From contig NZ_JAAXCY010000012.1 of the NCBI RefSeq assembly GCF_014230465.1, forward strand, positions 186,001 to 250,000: DNA of 64,000 bases, written 5' to 3'. This DNA comes from Pseudomonas cremoris. Its GTDB lineage: Bacteria > Pseudomonadota > Gammaproteobacteria > Pseudomonadales > Pseudomonadaceae. A program made the translations under genes and the position numbers. Below are positions 24,614 through 35,329 of the stretch, piece after piece. The stretch's first letter is position 1. Every line of letters starts with the position of its first letter. The notes under the pieces were generated by a model that worked only from the letters and a program-made list of their open reading frames with translations, was not told where the DNA came from and did no database searches.

Positions 24614-26959
24614 TTGATGCCTCTGGTGCTCGATTTTCTTGGCAACGGCACACCCGTGGATTTCAGTGACCGCGGCTCACATGCCTGCTTTTTTACCGAT
24701 AGACCTCCGGCCCATCTGAAGACGGCGGATGGCAAGCGACCTCCCCCACAAGTGATTGAAGGGTTGATCAAGGCCCTGCCCGCAGCCTTGCCAACCGCCC
24801 TGCAAGATGCCCTGGCTGACTACTGGCGCGCACTGGCCGACACTGGAGTCACTCGCTGGCGCTGGCTCAGCGAACTGCTGATGAACACCCTGAACCTCAT
24901 CACTATCCGCCAGACAGACCTGGAAACGACTGACCGCCAGGCACTCCATCAATTAGTGGACTATCCCGACCGCGACCAGCGTATTGCCAAGTTCGGCAAC
25001 AGCGCCGTGCATGCCTATTGCCCACTGGCCAAGCTGAAAGCGGCGAACGGTACGCAAACCGTGTATGGCCCGGACCTTGTGCTGGTCAACGGTCAATCCA
25101 CTGCACTGCTGTACTCGCCCTCCGGCACGTGTGAGCGTTTCACCAACGCAGATGCCGCCTTGCAAGCCTGGATGCTTCGGGTAACGCAGGAAGTCGTCGT
25201 AGAACACGTAGCGCTGCAGCGCCTAGAGCCGGACGGCAACCTGTTCGACACACAGGCGGCGCTAATCCTTGATCAACAACTGCAACAGATCGCGACCCTG
25301 AGCCTTCCCGGCTCCCAGGGCCTCGAAACCCTCGAAGCGGTCTACCGCCACATCACCGATCCTTACCCTTACTTTTCAACCACGGGAACGCCAGTGCTGC
25401 AGAGTTTGGCGACCCCAGGGCTCCAGGCTCCAACCTGGTTGCAACAAGCGCCCGCTGCCGATCGTGCACGCTATCGGCACTATTGCTTACAGCTTGCCAG
25501 CGCCAAGAAACGCAGTGGGGGGCGCACGTTCCTCAGTGACATCCCGGATATCCGTGCTTTTGCACGCGAGGCCTTGGCCCAAAGACTCAAAAGCGATGCC
25601 GCCCGACTCGATAAGACGCAGGCCTCAGAGCTTCAGCCAGATGACCTGTTGCTGACCTTCTCCGTCGCGGTCGGTTACCCAGGCGGTGCCGGCTATGTGG
25701 AAAAGGTGGAAATGAGCCTCACCGATCTTGCGATCAAAAACCTGCACGCAAAACCCAGTGGGACTTTCACCATCGCCCACCGCAACGCCCTCCCCCTGCC
25801 CACATGGCTCACCGCGGACTACATCCAAGCCAATGATGGTCCCATCCAGCAGGTGGACATCGGCAAGACCTACCCAGAACGTCTCAACACCCTGTTGCTG
25901 GGCGGTAACACCAAGAGCCGCCAGCGCGAGCAGCAGTTCGCCGAACAGGCCCAAGTAGTCTTGCCTATGCAGGCGTTGGAACTGAGCCTCAAGCAAGAAC
26001 ACGGGTTCACCCCCGAGGGCGCCGCGTATGTCGCAGCGCTGATGGGTAACACCAGCGATCAACGTCGAGTCAACGGCGCAGCGGTGGTCATCCGTCATTT
26101 GGCCCTGGTGCGCAAACCCCTGGCCGTGCCAGACGTGGTGGCCAACATGTACATCATCGAATCCGAAAGCGGCCAGGCCGGGCCACACATCTTGTATAGG
26201 CCGTTGTATGCCGAAGCCCTGCAGCAATTTTCCAGCCGTCAGTCGTTACTGGAAGCGATTGCTAGCCCAGGGGCTTTGCAGTCCAGCGTGCTGGCTTGGC
26301 TCTCGGACAGCGCCCGCTCGATTTATGACAATGGCGGGTTCCAGCAACCGCACTACGTGCGCTTTGGCCTGGGAACAGAGTTTGGCCCACTGGAAGTGCC
26401 CAAACCGGCTCAATTGGCCACGGACGGTGCCAGCGACGAACTGCTGCAATACCTCGCCAACGGCCAGTTGATGGAATACCTGTATGGCGCCAATGCCCGC
26501 GCACTGGTGGACCAGGCCGACCGGGAGTCCGTGTCCAACGCCGAAAGTCGCTGGGCGGTATTCCTGGAGGGCACCGGTTTGCTTTTCAACAGCCTGTTGC
26601 TGCCACTTGTGCGTGGCCCCCTGATGCTCGCCGGCTGGCTGCTCAGCCTCATGGCCAGCGCCGTCAAGGACATCCCGGCACTCAACAGTGAGGATCCGAT
26701 CGCGCGCGAGCTGGCGTGGGTCGATCTGTTGGTCAATATCGCAATGCTCACGTTCCAGCTTGCACCGTCAGCAACCCCGCCAACCCCGGTGCCCGCAGGC
26801 AGCCGCTGGAAGGCCTTGCGCTCACCCTTCGAGCGCCAACTCACCGAGCAGTGGCCCACGCCCGTTATAGAGCAAGGCCCGGTGCTGCTGGACGGTAACA
26901 ACGGGGGCTGTCGGACACGGTGTTGGATTTCAGCTTTTCCAGCGCACGCAATCGATTGA
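24614..26959 (+). CDS. DUF6543 giant, N-terminal and central open segment
   Basis: The frame-2 piece of the split gene, open for about 780 codons. The TTG at 24614 is only the first start-like codon, and homologous sequence begins upstream at GGGWTLQPL. It carries the DUF6543 N-terminal region (LDFLGNGTPVDFSDRGSHAC, RYRHYCLQLASAKKRSGGR) and, near its end, strongly hydrophobic helices (GLLFNSLLLPLVRGPLMLAG, WLLSLMASA) of the sort large toxins use for membrane insertion. The last 19 or so residues (GCRTRCWISAFPAHAID) are out-of-frame readthrough after the G run. Confidence 0.7.
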   Translation: MMPLVLDFLGNGTPVDFSDRGSHACFFTDRPPAHLKTADGKRPPPQVIEGLIKALPAALPTALQDALADYWRALADTGVTRWRWLSELLMNTLNLITIRQTDLETTDRQALHQLVDYPDRDQRIAKFGNSAVHAYCPLAKLKAANGTQTVYGPDLVLVNGQSTALLYSPSGTCERFTNADAALQAWMLRVTQEVVVEHVALQRLEPDGNLFDTQAALILDQQLQQIATLSLPGSQGLETLEAVYRHITDPYPYFSTTGTPVLQSLATPGLQAPTWLQQAPAADRARYRHYCLQLASAKKRSGGRTFLSDIPDIRAFAREALAQRLKSDAARLDKTQASELQPDDLLLTFSVAVGYPGGAGYVEKVEMSLTDLAIKNLHAKPSGTFTIAHRNALPLPTWLTADYIQANDGPIQQVDIGKTYPERLNTLLLGGNTKSRQREQQFAEQAQVVLPMQALELSLKQEHGFTPEGAAYVAALMGNTSDQRRVNGAAVVIRHLALVRKPLAVPDVVANMYIIESESGQAGPHILYRPLYAEALQQFSSRQSLLEAIASPGALQSSVLAWLSDSARSIYDNGGFQQPHYVRFGLGTEFGPLEVPKPAQLATDGASDELLQYLANGQLMEYLYGANARALVDQADRESVSNAESRWAVFLEGTGLLFNSLLLPLVRGPLMLAGWLLSLMASAVKDIPALNSEDPIARELAWVDLLVNIAMLTFQLAPSATPPTPVPAGSRWKALRSPFERQLTEQWPTPVIEQGPVLLDGNNGGCRTRCWISAFPAHAID

Positions 26960-29106
26960 CGGCGCAGCAGCAACAGCGGCTGTGGCAATTTCAGACGCCC
27001 AAGCCTCACATAATCCCCGCTGTGGTGGAAAGCGGCCCGCGCCGCGGTTTGTACAACCACCTGCGCGACTGGTACGCCGTGATCGACAGGCGCTGGTATC
27101 AGGTTCGGATGGAGGCAGGCCGCGTAGTCATAGTCGACCCCTTCAATACTCGCCGCCACGGGCCCTACCTGCAATCGGACGACCAAGGCAATTGGTCACT
27201 CGACTTGCAACTGCGCCTGCGCGGCGGCATGCCGCCCAAGCGGCGGGATGCTATTCGCCAACAGAAGGCACAACGCAAGCAGCAACTGGAACAAGAGTGG
27301 GACCATTTCATCCGCTCCAGAACAGAGACGCATGAAGGTAGAGTTATCGAAACAAAAAGCCAGCAAGAGACCCTGCAAAAAAAGGCCGATATTGCCGAGC
27401 GATTGATGAACCTCGCCAATAACAACCCCAAGTCTACAACTGCCGACCGAGCCAGGATGCGCAAGGCTTTCGATGCGGCGCTCGACGAGCAAACGCGGGT
27501 TTATAAAAGTCTTATCGACAGTCGCAACGAGCGCAACGAGCTGAATATCCCGCTGGACACCAGCACCATCAGCCGCCTGATGGAAAACACCGTGAACAAC
27601 GCGCGCAAGTCCGTCGTGCTGGCTGACCTGGATCGCCAAGCGCTGTATGCCGCACACCCTAACTTCAGACTACCCGTCGACCAGTTGATACCGATGGTAG
27701 TTGCCGACCCGACTGGCTATACCGGGTTTATCAAAGATCTCATCGTTATCAATGAACGGCAGATGATCGCGCTAGAGCTCACCGACAATCACCTGCAGGA
27801 GCTGTTCAATCTCGGACGCCCAGGCGAAGAAGCCTATAAACGATTAACCAAAGACCGTCCGGCCGAACTCACCGCCATAGCACTGAAATTCAGCCAATTG
27901 CATAACCTCAAATACCTGAGCAATAAAGACTTAAAACAAGGCTTCATCCGCGAACTGGATCTTCTGCTCAGCCCGCTGGGCCAGCAAGTGCGTACCCATA
28001 GCGAACTCAACCAGTTGAATCTATCTGCACCCGACCGCCTGGCCGTGCTCGATAGCCTGCTGCTGCAGTACGGCCAGGTCATCGACGGCATGCAGGGCAT
28101 GGCACTGGTTCACGCCGACAAACTCAACATGGCCTATTTCCAGCAAACCCAGGCCTTGCTGAACTCGCTGTACCAAGATGTCGTGCTGCAACTGGCTGCC
28201 GAGGTCAAACCCGTAGCCGAGGCCGCGAAGAAGGCTCCCAAGCGCACACTGAACGCACCGGGAAAACCACAGAAAAAAGTCATCAAGACCCGCAAACAAG
28301 GGGTGTTGATTGGCAACGTAAAAGCCGCCGGAACCACCCTGCCTATCGAGGCGGTGGAGGTGCGCTTCGACGAGGCTGACGACCTGTCAGGCACTTACAC
28401 TCAGCACGAAGATGCCTGGGACGACGTCAAGATAGAGCGCAAACCCCAGCCGGAACTGCCACCTGATACGCGCGCCCTGAGCATCGTCAAAGGAGATGCG
28501 CGCAAGCGAGTCAATGAATTGCAAGCGGTCATCGACCGTGAAACCGCTTACGCCAAGGTCTCCAGGTATCCGATCGAAATACAGGAAAGCCTTGAAACCG
28601 AGGCAAGGCGTTTCGATAACCTGGCGCAAGAACTGGAGCGCGCACTCTCAGCCCAACCTCAGGACCAGCACACAGCGGCGGACCGCAAGCTGGTCACCGA
28701 ATTGCGCACTGCACACACCACCTTGAAGGCCAAAGGCAATACGTTGCGTATCGAGCGCACTTTGCAGATTCTGCCCACCGACAGCCACGTGATGTACCTA
28801 CTTGAACAGGACGCCGTCCAGCTCGCAAGGCTCGGCGCGCGGGTGGCGCTGCGGGGAGATTTCATTCAGGAGTACGCCGTCAACCATAAAGGCGGCCGCG
28901 CCCTGTGGTACGCGCACTTCCATTATCCTCAGTTGGATACACCCAAGCACCAGTACAGCGTCGCCCACCTGAAAACCAAGGAGCAGCGCACCGACAGTTA
29001 CCATTCATTGCTAGCCCGTGCGCAAAGTCCGCAGGAAGTGGTGGATGTGCATCGGGGCAAAATAACCCTCGGGCTGGCCGAGCGGTTCTTGGCCTTGGCG
29101 AACTGA
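26920..29106 (+). CDS. DUF6543 giant, C-terminal open segment
   Basis: The frame-1 piece, open for 728 codons from a GTG at 26920 that is unlikely to be a real start. It opens with VLDFSFSSARNRLTAQQQQR and then YNHLRDWYAVIDRRWYQVRM and GNWSLDLQLRLRGG, a motif set recurrent in DUF6543 proteins. Long alpha-helical, Lys/Glu-rich stretches follow (about residues 100-450), then a C-terminal compact domain with GRALWYAHFHYPQLDTPKHQ and ITLGLAERFLALAN. No catalytic signature is evident. Without the upstream part it would probably not be expressed. Confidence 0.7.
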   Translation: MLDFSFSSARNRLTAQQQQRLWQFQTPKPHIIPAVVESGPRRGLYNHLRDWYAVIDRRWYQVRMEAGRVVIVDPFNTRRHGPYLQSDDQGNWSLDLQLRLRGGMPPKRRDAIRQQKAQRKQQLEQEWDHFIRSRTETHEGRVIETKSQQETLQKKADIAERLMNLANNNPKSTTADRARMRKAFDAALDEQTRVYKSLIDSRNERNELNIPLDTSTISRLMENTVNNARKSVVLADLDRQALYAAHPNFRLPVDQLIPMVVADPTGYTGFIKDLIVINERQMIALELTDNHLQELFNLGRPGEEAYKRLTKDRPAELTAIALKFSQLHNLKYLSNKDLKQGFIRELDLLLSPLGQQVRTHSELNQLNLSAPDRLAVLDSLLLQYGQVIDGMQGMALVHADKLNMAYFQQTQALLNSLYQDVVLQLAAEVKPVAEAAKKAPKRTLNAPGKPQKKVIKTRKQGVLIGNVKAAGTTLPIEAVEVRFDEADDLSGTYTQHEDAWDDVKIERKPQPELPPDTRALSIVKGDARKRVNELQAVIDRETAYAKVSRYPIEIQESLETEARRFDNLAQELERALSAQPQDQHTAADRKLVTELRTAHTTLKAKGNTLRIERTLQILPTDSHVMYLLEQDAVQLARLGARVALRGDFIQEYAVNHKGGRALWYAHFHYPQLDTPKHQYSVAHLKTKEQRTDSYHSLLARAQSPQEVVDVHRGKITLGLAERFLALAN

Positions 29107-29119
29107 TCCGCCGCAGGGA

Positions 29120-29148
29120 GGGGGCGGCAGGCGCTCGCCCCCTTTTTT
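29120..29148 (+). terminator. Intrinsic terminator after the DUF6543 gene
   Basis: GGGGGCG (29120-29126) pairs with CGCCCCC (29136-29142) and is followed by six T. A textbook hairpin 14 bases after the stop. It also lies close to the 3' end of the convergent permease gene. Confidence 0.85.
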
Positions 29149-29151
29149 CAA

Positions 29152-30174
29152 TCAGCGCTTGAGTTTGCGCTTGTTGCGGTATTGATCGATGACCACAGCG
29201 ATGACGATGATCAGGCCCTTGATGATGTCCTGGATATACGCATCCACCCCGACAAAGGTAAACCCGCTAGCCATCACACCGAGGATCAACGCGCCGATCA
29301 CCGTACCGGTGATACGCCCTACCCCACCCGCCAGGCTGGTGCCGCCGATGACCGCCGCAGCAATCGCATCCAGTTCATAGGACATGCCCATGCCAGCCTG
29401 ACCGGTGGCAGCACGTGCCGAGGCCACCACGCCGGCCAAACCAGCCAAAAGGCCTGCGATGCTGTAGACGATGATCAAGTGGCGCTTGACGTTGATACCC
29501 GACGTGCGCGCCGCTTGCATGTTGCCGCCAATGGCGTAGGTGTACTTGCCGTACTTGGTGTAGCGCAGCGCGATATGGAAGATCACCGCCACCACCAGGA
29601 AAATGATCACCGGCATCGCTCCATGGCCGATGGCCGTGTACGAGTCCGACAGCATGCTCACCGGCTGGCCTTCGGTGTAGTAACGCGCCAGGCCACGGGC
29701 CGACACCATCATGCCCAGGGTCGCAATGAACGGCGGGATACCGGTAACGGCAATGATACTGCCGTTGATCGCCCCCGCCAGCAGCCCCACGCCCAGCCCC
29801 ATCGCCACCGGAATCCACACCGGCAAGTCGGTGAGGCTCGGAAACACCGCCCGAGAAAAGTCAGAAGTCTGCGCCAAACTCGCAGCAATCATCGCCGACA
29901 ACGCCAACACCGAGCCCGAGGACAAGTCGATGCCGGTGGTGATGATTACTTGGGTCACACCGATGGCCAGCAGGCCGATGATCGACACCTGCAAGATCAT
30001 CAGCACCAGCCGCTGGGAGTTCATCAGGAAGCTCTGGTCACGCACGATCCAGCCAAACACCTCGAACACCAGGCCGATGCCGATCAGCACCAGGAAGATG
30101 CTCAGCTCGGTAGGCATGCGCCGACGACTTTTGGTTGGCGCCAAAGCCGGTTTGTTATCCGTTATTGCGTTCAT
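29152..30174 (-). CDS. Ribose-type sugar ABC transporter permease, likely inositol
   Basis: A 340-residue inner-membrane protein with about ten hydrophobic helices and the BPD_transp_2 signature GGTSLAGGVGRITGTVIGAL near residues 255-275. Third gene of the importer; it starts 27 bases after the ATPase stop. It forms the transmembrane channel with the RbsA-like ATPase. Location at the distal end of the iol island makes inositol the probable substrate, as for IatP of Caulobacter. AAGGTG eight bases before ATG 30174 sets the start. Confidence 0.88.
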   Translation of the reverse strand: MNAITDNKPALAPTKSRRRMPTELSIFLVLIGIGLVFEVFGWIVRDQSFLMNSQRLVLMILQVSIIGLLAIGVTQVIITTGIDLSSGSVLALSAMIAASLAQTSDFSRAVFPSLTDLPVWIPVAMGLGVGLLAGAINGSIIAVTGIPPFIATLGMMVSARGLARYYTEGQPVSMLSDSYTAIGHGAMPVIIFLVVAVIFHIALRYTKYGKYTYAIGGNMQAARTSGINVKRHLIIVYSIAGLLAGLAGVVASARAATGQAGMGMSYELDAIAAAVIGGTSLAGGVGRITGTVIGALILGVMASGFTFVGVDAYIQDIIKGLIIVIAVVIDQYRNKRKLKR

Positions 30175-30201
30175 AGCCAATCACCTTTTTTATTCTGTGC
30201 G

Positions 30202-31755
30202 TCAGTGAACTGCCGTCATACCGGAAGCCAACTGCATGACTTTTTCCTGGGTCGCTTCATCGCGGTCCAGGGTGCCCATCAATTCGCCCTCGTGCATCAC
30301 CATCACGCGGTCGCTCATGCCCAGCACTTCAGGCAGCTCCGAGGAGATCATGATCACCGCCATGCCTTCGCTGGCGAGGAAGGAGATCAAGCGATAAATT
30401 TCGGCCTTGGCGCCGACGTCGATACCACGGGTGGGCTCGTCGAGAATCAGCAGCCGCGGATTGGTCATCAGCCAACGTGCCAGCAGGGCCTTCTGTTGGT
30501 TACCCCCGGACAAGGTGTCGATGCACTGCTCAAGGGACGGGGTTTTCACCCGCAGTTTCTTGCACATGTCCTCGCACAGTGCGCGCAGGGCTTTCTGCTG
30601 GATAAAACCGTTGCCGGTGTAATGCGGCAGCACGGCCATTTCCATGTTTTCCAACACCGACAGGCACGGGAACAGGCCGCTGAGCTTGCGGTCCTCGGTC
30701 AACAGCGCAAAGCCCTTCTCGATGGCCATGTGCGGGTCGGTAATGCGCACCGCCCTGCCATCAAGGCTGATCTGGCCACTGCTGCTGGGGGTGATGCCGA
30801 AAATGGTTTCCGCCACGTTGGTACGGCCCGAGCCCATCAACCCGGCGATGCCCAGGATCTCACCGGCATGCAGGTCGAAGGAGACGTCCTTGAACACACC
30901 ATCCAGGGTCAGGTTGCGCACCGACAGCAGCAGGTTACCGATAGGCGTCTCGCGCACCGGGAACAATTGGCTCAGCTCACGGCCCACCATCATCGAAATC
31001 AGGCTGTCGCTGTTCATGCTATCGGCACGTTGCAGGCCGATGTAGTGACCATCGCGGAACACCGCCACTTCATCGGCAATGGCGAATACTTCGTTCATTT
31101 TGTGGGTGATGTAGACGATGCCTTTGCCCTGGGATTTCAGGTCGGCAATGATCGAAAACAGGTGGGCCACTTCCTTGTCGGTAATGGCTGAAGTCGGTTC
31201 ATCCATGATCAGGATGTCGGAGTCGTAGGACACGGCCTTGGCAATCTCGACCATCTGCCGCTCGGCGATGCTCAGGTTGCCCACGTGTTCCTCGGGGTCC
31301 AGGTTGATGCGCAGGCGTGCCAACAGTTCAGCAGTGCAGCGGTGCATCTCGCGGTGGTTGACCATGTGCAGGCTGTTGAGCTGCTCGCGGCCGATCCAGA
31401 TGTTCTCGGCGATGCTCATGTGCGGCATCAGGTTGAGTTCCTGGTGGATCATCGCGATCCCGGCCTTCTGGGCCGCCAGGGGGGTTTCAAACACAATCGG
31501 CTTGCCGCGCAGGCGAATTTCCCCGGCGTCAGGCTGGTAGATGCCAGCGATGATCTTCATCAACGTCGACTTGCCCGCACCGTTCTCGCCCATCAGCGCC
31601 AGTACCGTGCCGGGGCGCACCCGCAGTTGCACATCGGCCAGGGCCACAACGCCGGGAAAGCCTTTGCTGATGTTGACGATTTCCAGCAGGTAGGGTTCTT
31701 CCAGCAATGCGGGCTGGATGCCAGGAGGCTGGGAGACAGTGGCTTGCGCAAGCAT
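30202..31755 (-). CDS. Ribose-type sugar ABC transporter ATPase (duplicated domain)
   Basis: A 517-residue protein with two ABC domains. The first has Walker [10 protein letters not shown], signature [14 protein letters not shown] and Walker [11 protein letters not shown]. The second has a degenerate Walker A ([12 protein letters not shown]) but keeps [15 protein letters not shown] and [10 protein letters not shown], typical of RbsA/MglA/IatA. It energises uptake with the permease and binding protein on either side. ATG 31755 has GGAG about ten bases upstream; earlier in-frame codons are weaker. Likely inositol importer from context. Confidence 0.9.
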   Translation of the reverse strand: MLAQATVSQPPGIQPALLEEPYLLEIVNISKGFPGVVALADVQLRVRPGTVLALMGENGAGKSTLMKIIAGIYQPDAGEIRLRGKPIVFETPLAAQKAGIAMIHQELNLMPHMSIAENIWIGREQLNSLHMVNHREMHRCTAELLARLRINLDPEEHVGNLSIAERQMVEIAKAVSYDSDILIMDEPTSAITDKEVAHLFSIIADLKSQGKGIVYITHKMNEVFAIADEVAVFRDGHYIGLQRADSMNSDSLISMMVGRELSQLFPVRETPIGNLLLSVRNLTLDGVFKDVSFDLHAGEILGIAGLMGSGRTNVAETIFGITPSSSGQISLDGRAVRITDPHMAIEKGFALLTEDRKLSGLFPCLSVLENMEMAVLPHYTGNGFIQQKALRALCEDMCKKLRVKTPSLEQCIDTLSGGNQQKALLARWLMTNPRLLILDEPTRGIDVGAKAEIYRLISFLASEGMAVIMISSELPEVLGMSDRVMVMHEGELMGTLDRDEATQEKVMQLASGMTAVH

Positions 31756-31819
31756 AGGGAGGTACTCCATCTGCAAGGCGGCCGTGACCGCCCTGCCGGC
31801 TTATTGTTGTTATGTCAGG

Positions 31820-32749
31820 CTATTTGAAGTCTTTGACGTTTTCCGGGGTGATCAGTTGGAACGGGATCACCACGTTCTGCTCGATAGGCTCGTTTTTTGC
31901 CATCTTGCGCGCCGTCTCGACCGACTTGTCCGCCTGGCCCTTGGCGTCCTGGAACGCCGACACGGTCATGTCACCCTTGGTGATCGCGTTCAGGCCGTCC
32001 GGCGTGCCGTCGACACCTGCGATCAGCACGCCTTTCTTGCCTGCCGATTTCAAGGCCATCGCGGCACCGATCGCCATCTCGTCGTTGTTCGACAACACCG
32101 CCTGGAAGTCGCGTCCCTGGGTCAGCCAGTCGTTAACCAGGGTCATGCCCTTGTCACGCAGCCAGATCCCGGTCTGCTCCTGTTCAATCTTGATCCCTGG
32201 GTACTTGGTCAAGACTTCCTTCACACCTTTGGTGCGGTTGGTGGTGGAGTTGTTCGCCAGGTCACCCAACAGGATCACAATGTTGCCCTTGCCACCGAGC
32301 TTCTCGGCGATGTACTGCATCTGCAGCTTGCCCGCCTCGACGTCGTCGGAGGTCACAGCCGCTACGCCTGGGGCCAATGTGGGGCTGTCAGGGCGACGGT
32401 TGACGAACACCAACGGGATTTTCGCCGCAGTGGCGGCCTTGATGATGTTCGCGGTCGAAGCGGTGTCCACCGGGTTGACGATGATGGCGTCGACTTTCTG
32501 GCTGATGAAGTTTTCAACCTGGCTGAGCTGCTTGACCACATCGGCGCGGGCGTCTTCGAACTGCAGCTGCACGCCGTCACCCTTTGGATAGGACTTGGCT
32601 TGCTTGTCCATGTCTTCACGCAGGTAGGTGAGGAAGGTGTCATCGAAGGCGGACATACTCACGCCTATCTTGAGATCGGCAGCCGAGGCAACACCGCTGG
32701 CCAGAAGCATGGACAAGGCCAGCGCGGTAAAACGGATCGGGGTCTTCAT
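31820..32749 (-). CDS. Sugar ABC transporter substrate-binding protein, likely inositol
   Basis: A 309-residue periplasmic protein. Signal peptide MKTPIRFTALALSMLLASGVASA, then a Peripla_BP_4 fold (LKIGVSMSAFDDTFLTYLRE, DAIIVNPVDT, LVFVNRR, AVLSNNDEMAIGAAMALK, VLIAGVDGTPDG). First gene of the importer unit, preceded by a 364-base gap with an operator-like repeat. Comparable to IbpA, the inositol-binding protein of Caulobacter, by context rather than by identified ligand residues. Confidence 0.88.
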   Translation of the reverse strand: MKTPIRFTALALSMLLASGVASAADLKIGVSMSAFDDTFLTYLREDMDKQAKSYPKGDGVQLQFEDARADVVKQLSQVENFISQKVDAIIVNPVDTASTANIIKAATAAKIPLVFVNRRPDSPTLAPGVAAVTSDDVEAGKLQMQYIAEKLGGKGNIVILLGDLANNSTTNRTKGVKEVLTKYPGIKIEQEQTGIWLRDKGMTLVNDWLTQGRDFQAVLSNNDEMAIGAAMALKSAGKKGVLIAGVDGTPDGLNAITKGDMTVSAFQDAKGQADKSVETARKMAKNEPIEQNVVIPFQLITPENVKDFK

Positions 32750-33113
32750 GAACGGTCTGTCTCCACTTTCTTGTTGGTTTTGTTGGACGTTGCGTTGATC
32801 AGAGCGGGCCTTGCGAATTCGGCAGTCGAACAATGGGGGCGCCGGGAATGCAGCAGACCAGCGCGCCTTTGTTTTCGACGCACAGCACATTGAGGAAAGA
32901 GAAATAGAACGGCCGGGCGCGAGGCAGATCGCGGGGCGCTGAGGTGGGGCGTAAAACTCGCAGTACAGCGTTAAAGATTTTCATCTGACGGTACCTGGTT
33001 GTTTTTGATCTTGTTTTTGTTTGAGTCGTGCGGGTCGAGCCCGAACGTACTTTATTGCAACCTGGAAAAGACTTTATTAGAAAATAATTTCCATATCAAC
33101 CTGTTTTAGAATT
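32750..33113. other. 364-base leader region of the importer operon
   Basis: AT-rich at 33000-33113, with promoter character, and GC-richer near the binding-protein gene. A 61-codon frame on the minus strand at 32799-32984 (MKIFNAVLRVLRPTSAPRDL...) has no ribosome site and an unconvincing composition, so I leave it uncalled. A long untranslated leader is likely. Confidence 0.45.
33063..33093. promoter_or_regulatory. Operator-like inverted repeat upstream of the importer genes
   Basis: TGGAAA at 33063-33068 and TTTCCA at 33088-33093 in an otherwise A/T spacer. The same GGAA/TTCC half-sites occur at the iolC-regulator intergenic region (41169-41203), so both are candidate sites for the RpiR-type regulator of the island. 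Confidence 0.5.
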
Positions 33114-34142
33114 TTATTCTATTTTTATTGAAACCACCTGCTGGCGCTCGGCGCTGAGGCGTGCGGCGTCCAATATACGGGTGGTTTCCAACGCATCATA
33201 GGCGTCTACCGGCAGCGGTCCCTGCCCGTGCACGGCGTTTTGCAACTGGCGGTAGAACTGCGTCCAGCAGCCCTTCTCCGACGGCACCCGCTCACGTTCC
33301 GAGCCTTGTTCAAACCAGCCCCAGCGTCGGTGCTCTTCGGCGCCCCAGTGCTCACCTTCGGTTTTCGGCGATTTGCCAGCGATCAATGCGTCTTCCTGGC
33401 CATCCAGGCCATCGACGGTGTAGCAACCCGAAGTGCCATTGACGCGAAAACGCGGCGCCTGGCTGTTTTGCAATGCGCTGCCCCACAGGTGGGAAATCAC
33501 GCCGTTGGCATGGGTTAAAGAGACGAAGAAGCCATGGTCGAGGGCAGGAAACTCGGGGCTGAACTGCAATTGCGCAAACACCCGGTCCACCGGACCGAAC
33601 AGTTGCAACGCCTGGTCCACCAAGTGGCTGCCCAAGTCCCGCAGCCAACCACCGCCACTGGCATTGCCTACCGCCTCTGGCGTGTAGCGCTCCACACGGG
33701 ATTCGAAACGGGTGATGGTGCCCAGCGCGCCGGCGTCGATGAGTTTGCGCAGGGTCAGGTAATCCGAGTCCCAACGCCGGTTCTGGTAGACGCTCAGAGC
33801 GGTGCCCTGGCGTTCAGCGGCGGTGATCAGCGCCTGGGCCTGTTCGGCATTGGCGGCAAAGGGTTTGTCGCTGACCACGGTAACGCCATGTTCGATAGCT
33901 TCCAGCACCAGGGCCGGGCGGCCTTTGAGGGTGGTGGAGATGACCAGCGCGTCGACGCCGGCTTCGACGATCTGGCCGATGGAGTCAAACGCTTCCACAC
34001 CAGGATGGTCGGTGCTCAGTTGCCGGCGGCGCTCGGCTGAGCGTGTGACAACGCCGACAAACGTGGCGCCGGCCAAGGTTGCAATCAGCGGCGCATGAAA
34101 GAAGCGCCCTCCGTGGCCGTAGCCGACTAGTCCGATTCGCAT
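33114..34142 (-). CDS. Gfo/Idh/MocA-family oxidoreductase in the inositol island
   Basis: A 342-residue NAD(P)-dependent dehydrogenase: Rossmann motif MRIGLVGYGHGGRFFHAPLI, SDKPF in place of the usual EKP at about residue 95, and a C-terminal domain with GSHLVDQALQLFG. AAGGAG precedes ATG 34142. It follows iolG with a REPIN between them. A second dehydrogenase beside IolG often handles scyllo-inositol or another inositol isomer or its keto form; the substrate here is inferred only from position. Confidence 0.85.
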   Translation of the reverse strand: MRIGLVGYGHGGRFFHAPLIATLAGATFVGVVTRSAERRRQLSTDHPGVEAFDSIGQIVEAGVDALVISTTLKGRPALVLEAIEHGVTVVSDKPFAANAEQAQALITAAERQGTALSVYQNRRWDSDYLTLRKLIDAGALGTITRFESRVERYTPEAVGNASGGGWLRDLGSHLVDQALQLFGPVDRVFAQLQFSPEFPALDHGFFVSLTHANGVISHLWGSALQNSQAPRFRVNGTSGCYTVDGLDGQEDALIAGKSPKTEGEHWGAEEHRRWGWFEQGSERERVPSEKGCWTQFYRQLQNAVHGQGPLPVDAYDALETTRILDAARLSAERQQVVSIKIE

Positions 34143-34179
34143 GATTTCACTCCTTCTAGAAGTGGAAACCCAATCTAGA

Positions 34180-34269
34180 TGTGGGAGCGGGCTTGCTCGC
34201 GAAAGCGGTACATCAGTTACAAATATGCTGACTGACACTCCGCATTCGCGAGCAAGCCCGCTCCCACAC
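34180..34269. repeat. REPIN, copy 2 (inside the iol gene run)
   Basis: Arms TGTGGGAGCGGGCTTGCTCG (from 34180) and its complement ending at 34269, with a spacer of about 45 bases. It lies between codirectional iolG and the second dehydrogenase, so it would be transcribed within the operon message as a long hairpin. Confidence 0.9.
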
Positions 34270-34300
34270 TTTTAACTGCATTCCACTTGTGGGATTGGGA

Positions 34301-35326
<1,026 letters not shown>

Positions 35327-35329
35327 TTA

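Larger units (their letters stand above)
24439..29106 (+). pseudogene. DUF6543 dermonecrotic-toxin-domain giant protein, split by two frame changes
   Basis: About 1,555 codons of one gene. It starts at ATG 24439 (AAAGGA upstream; MTTLPLSTPADAVGAQF). In frame 1 it reaches FPTLQLDLN, where a run of six C at 24579-24584 forces a shift. Reading five C gives the expected N-P-L-S-GGGWTLQPLMPLVLDFLG in frame 2, which then continues to about 26903. There a run of five G (26903-26907) shifts back to frame 1; six G would give N-G-G-L-S-D-T-V-LDF. Joined this way, the protein matches the long Pseudomonas family annotated 'dermonecrotic toxin domain' (DUF6543) in length and motifs. Unbroken, it would be a large candidate toxin or effector. 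Followed by an intrinsic terminator. Confidence 0.82.

Noticed and set aside
29182..31191. 669-codon open frame on the plus strand
   Set aside because: Entirely antisense to the permease and ATPase genes; His/Gln/Arg-rich composition typical of a GC-rich shadow frame.
32799..32984. 61-codon minus-strand frame in the importer leader
   Set aside because: No ribosome site, irregular composition; more likely untranslated leader.
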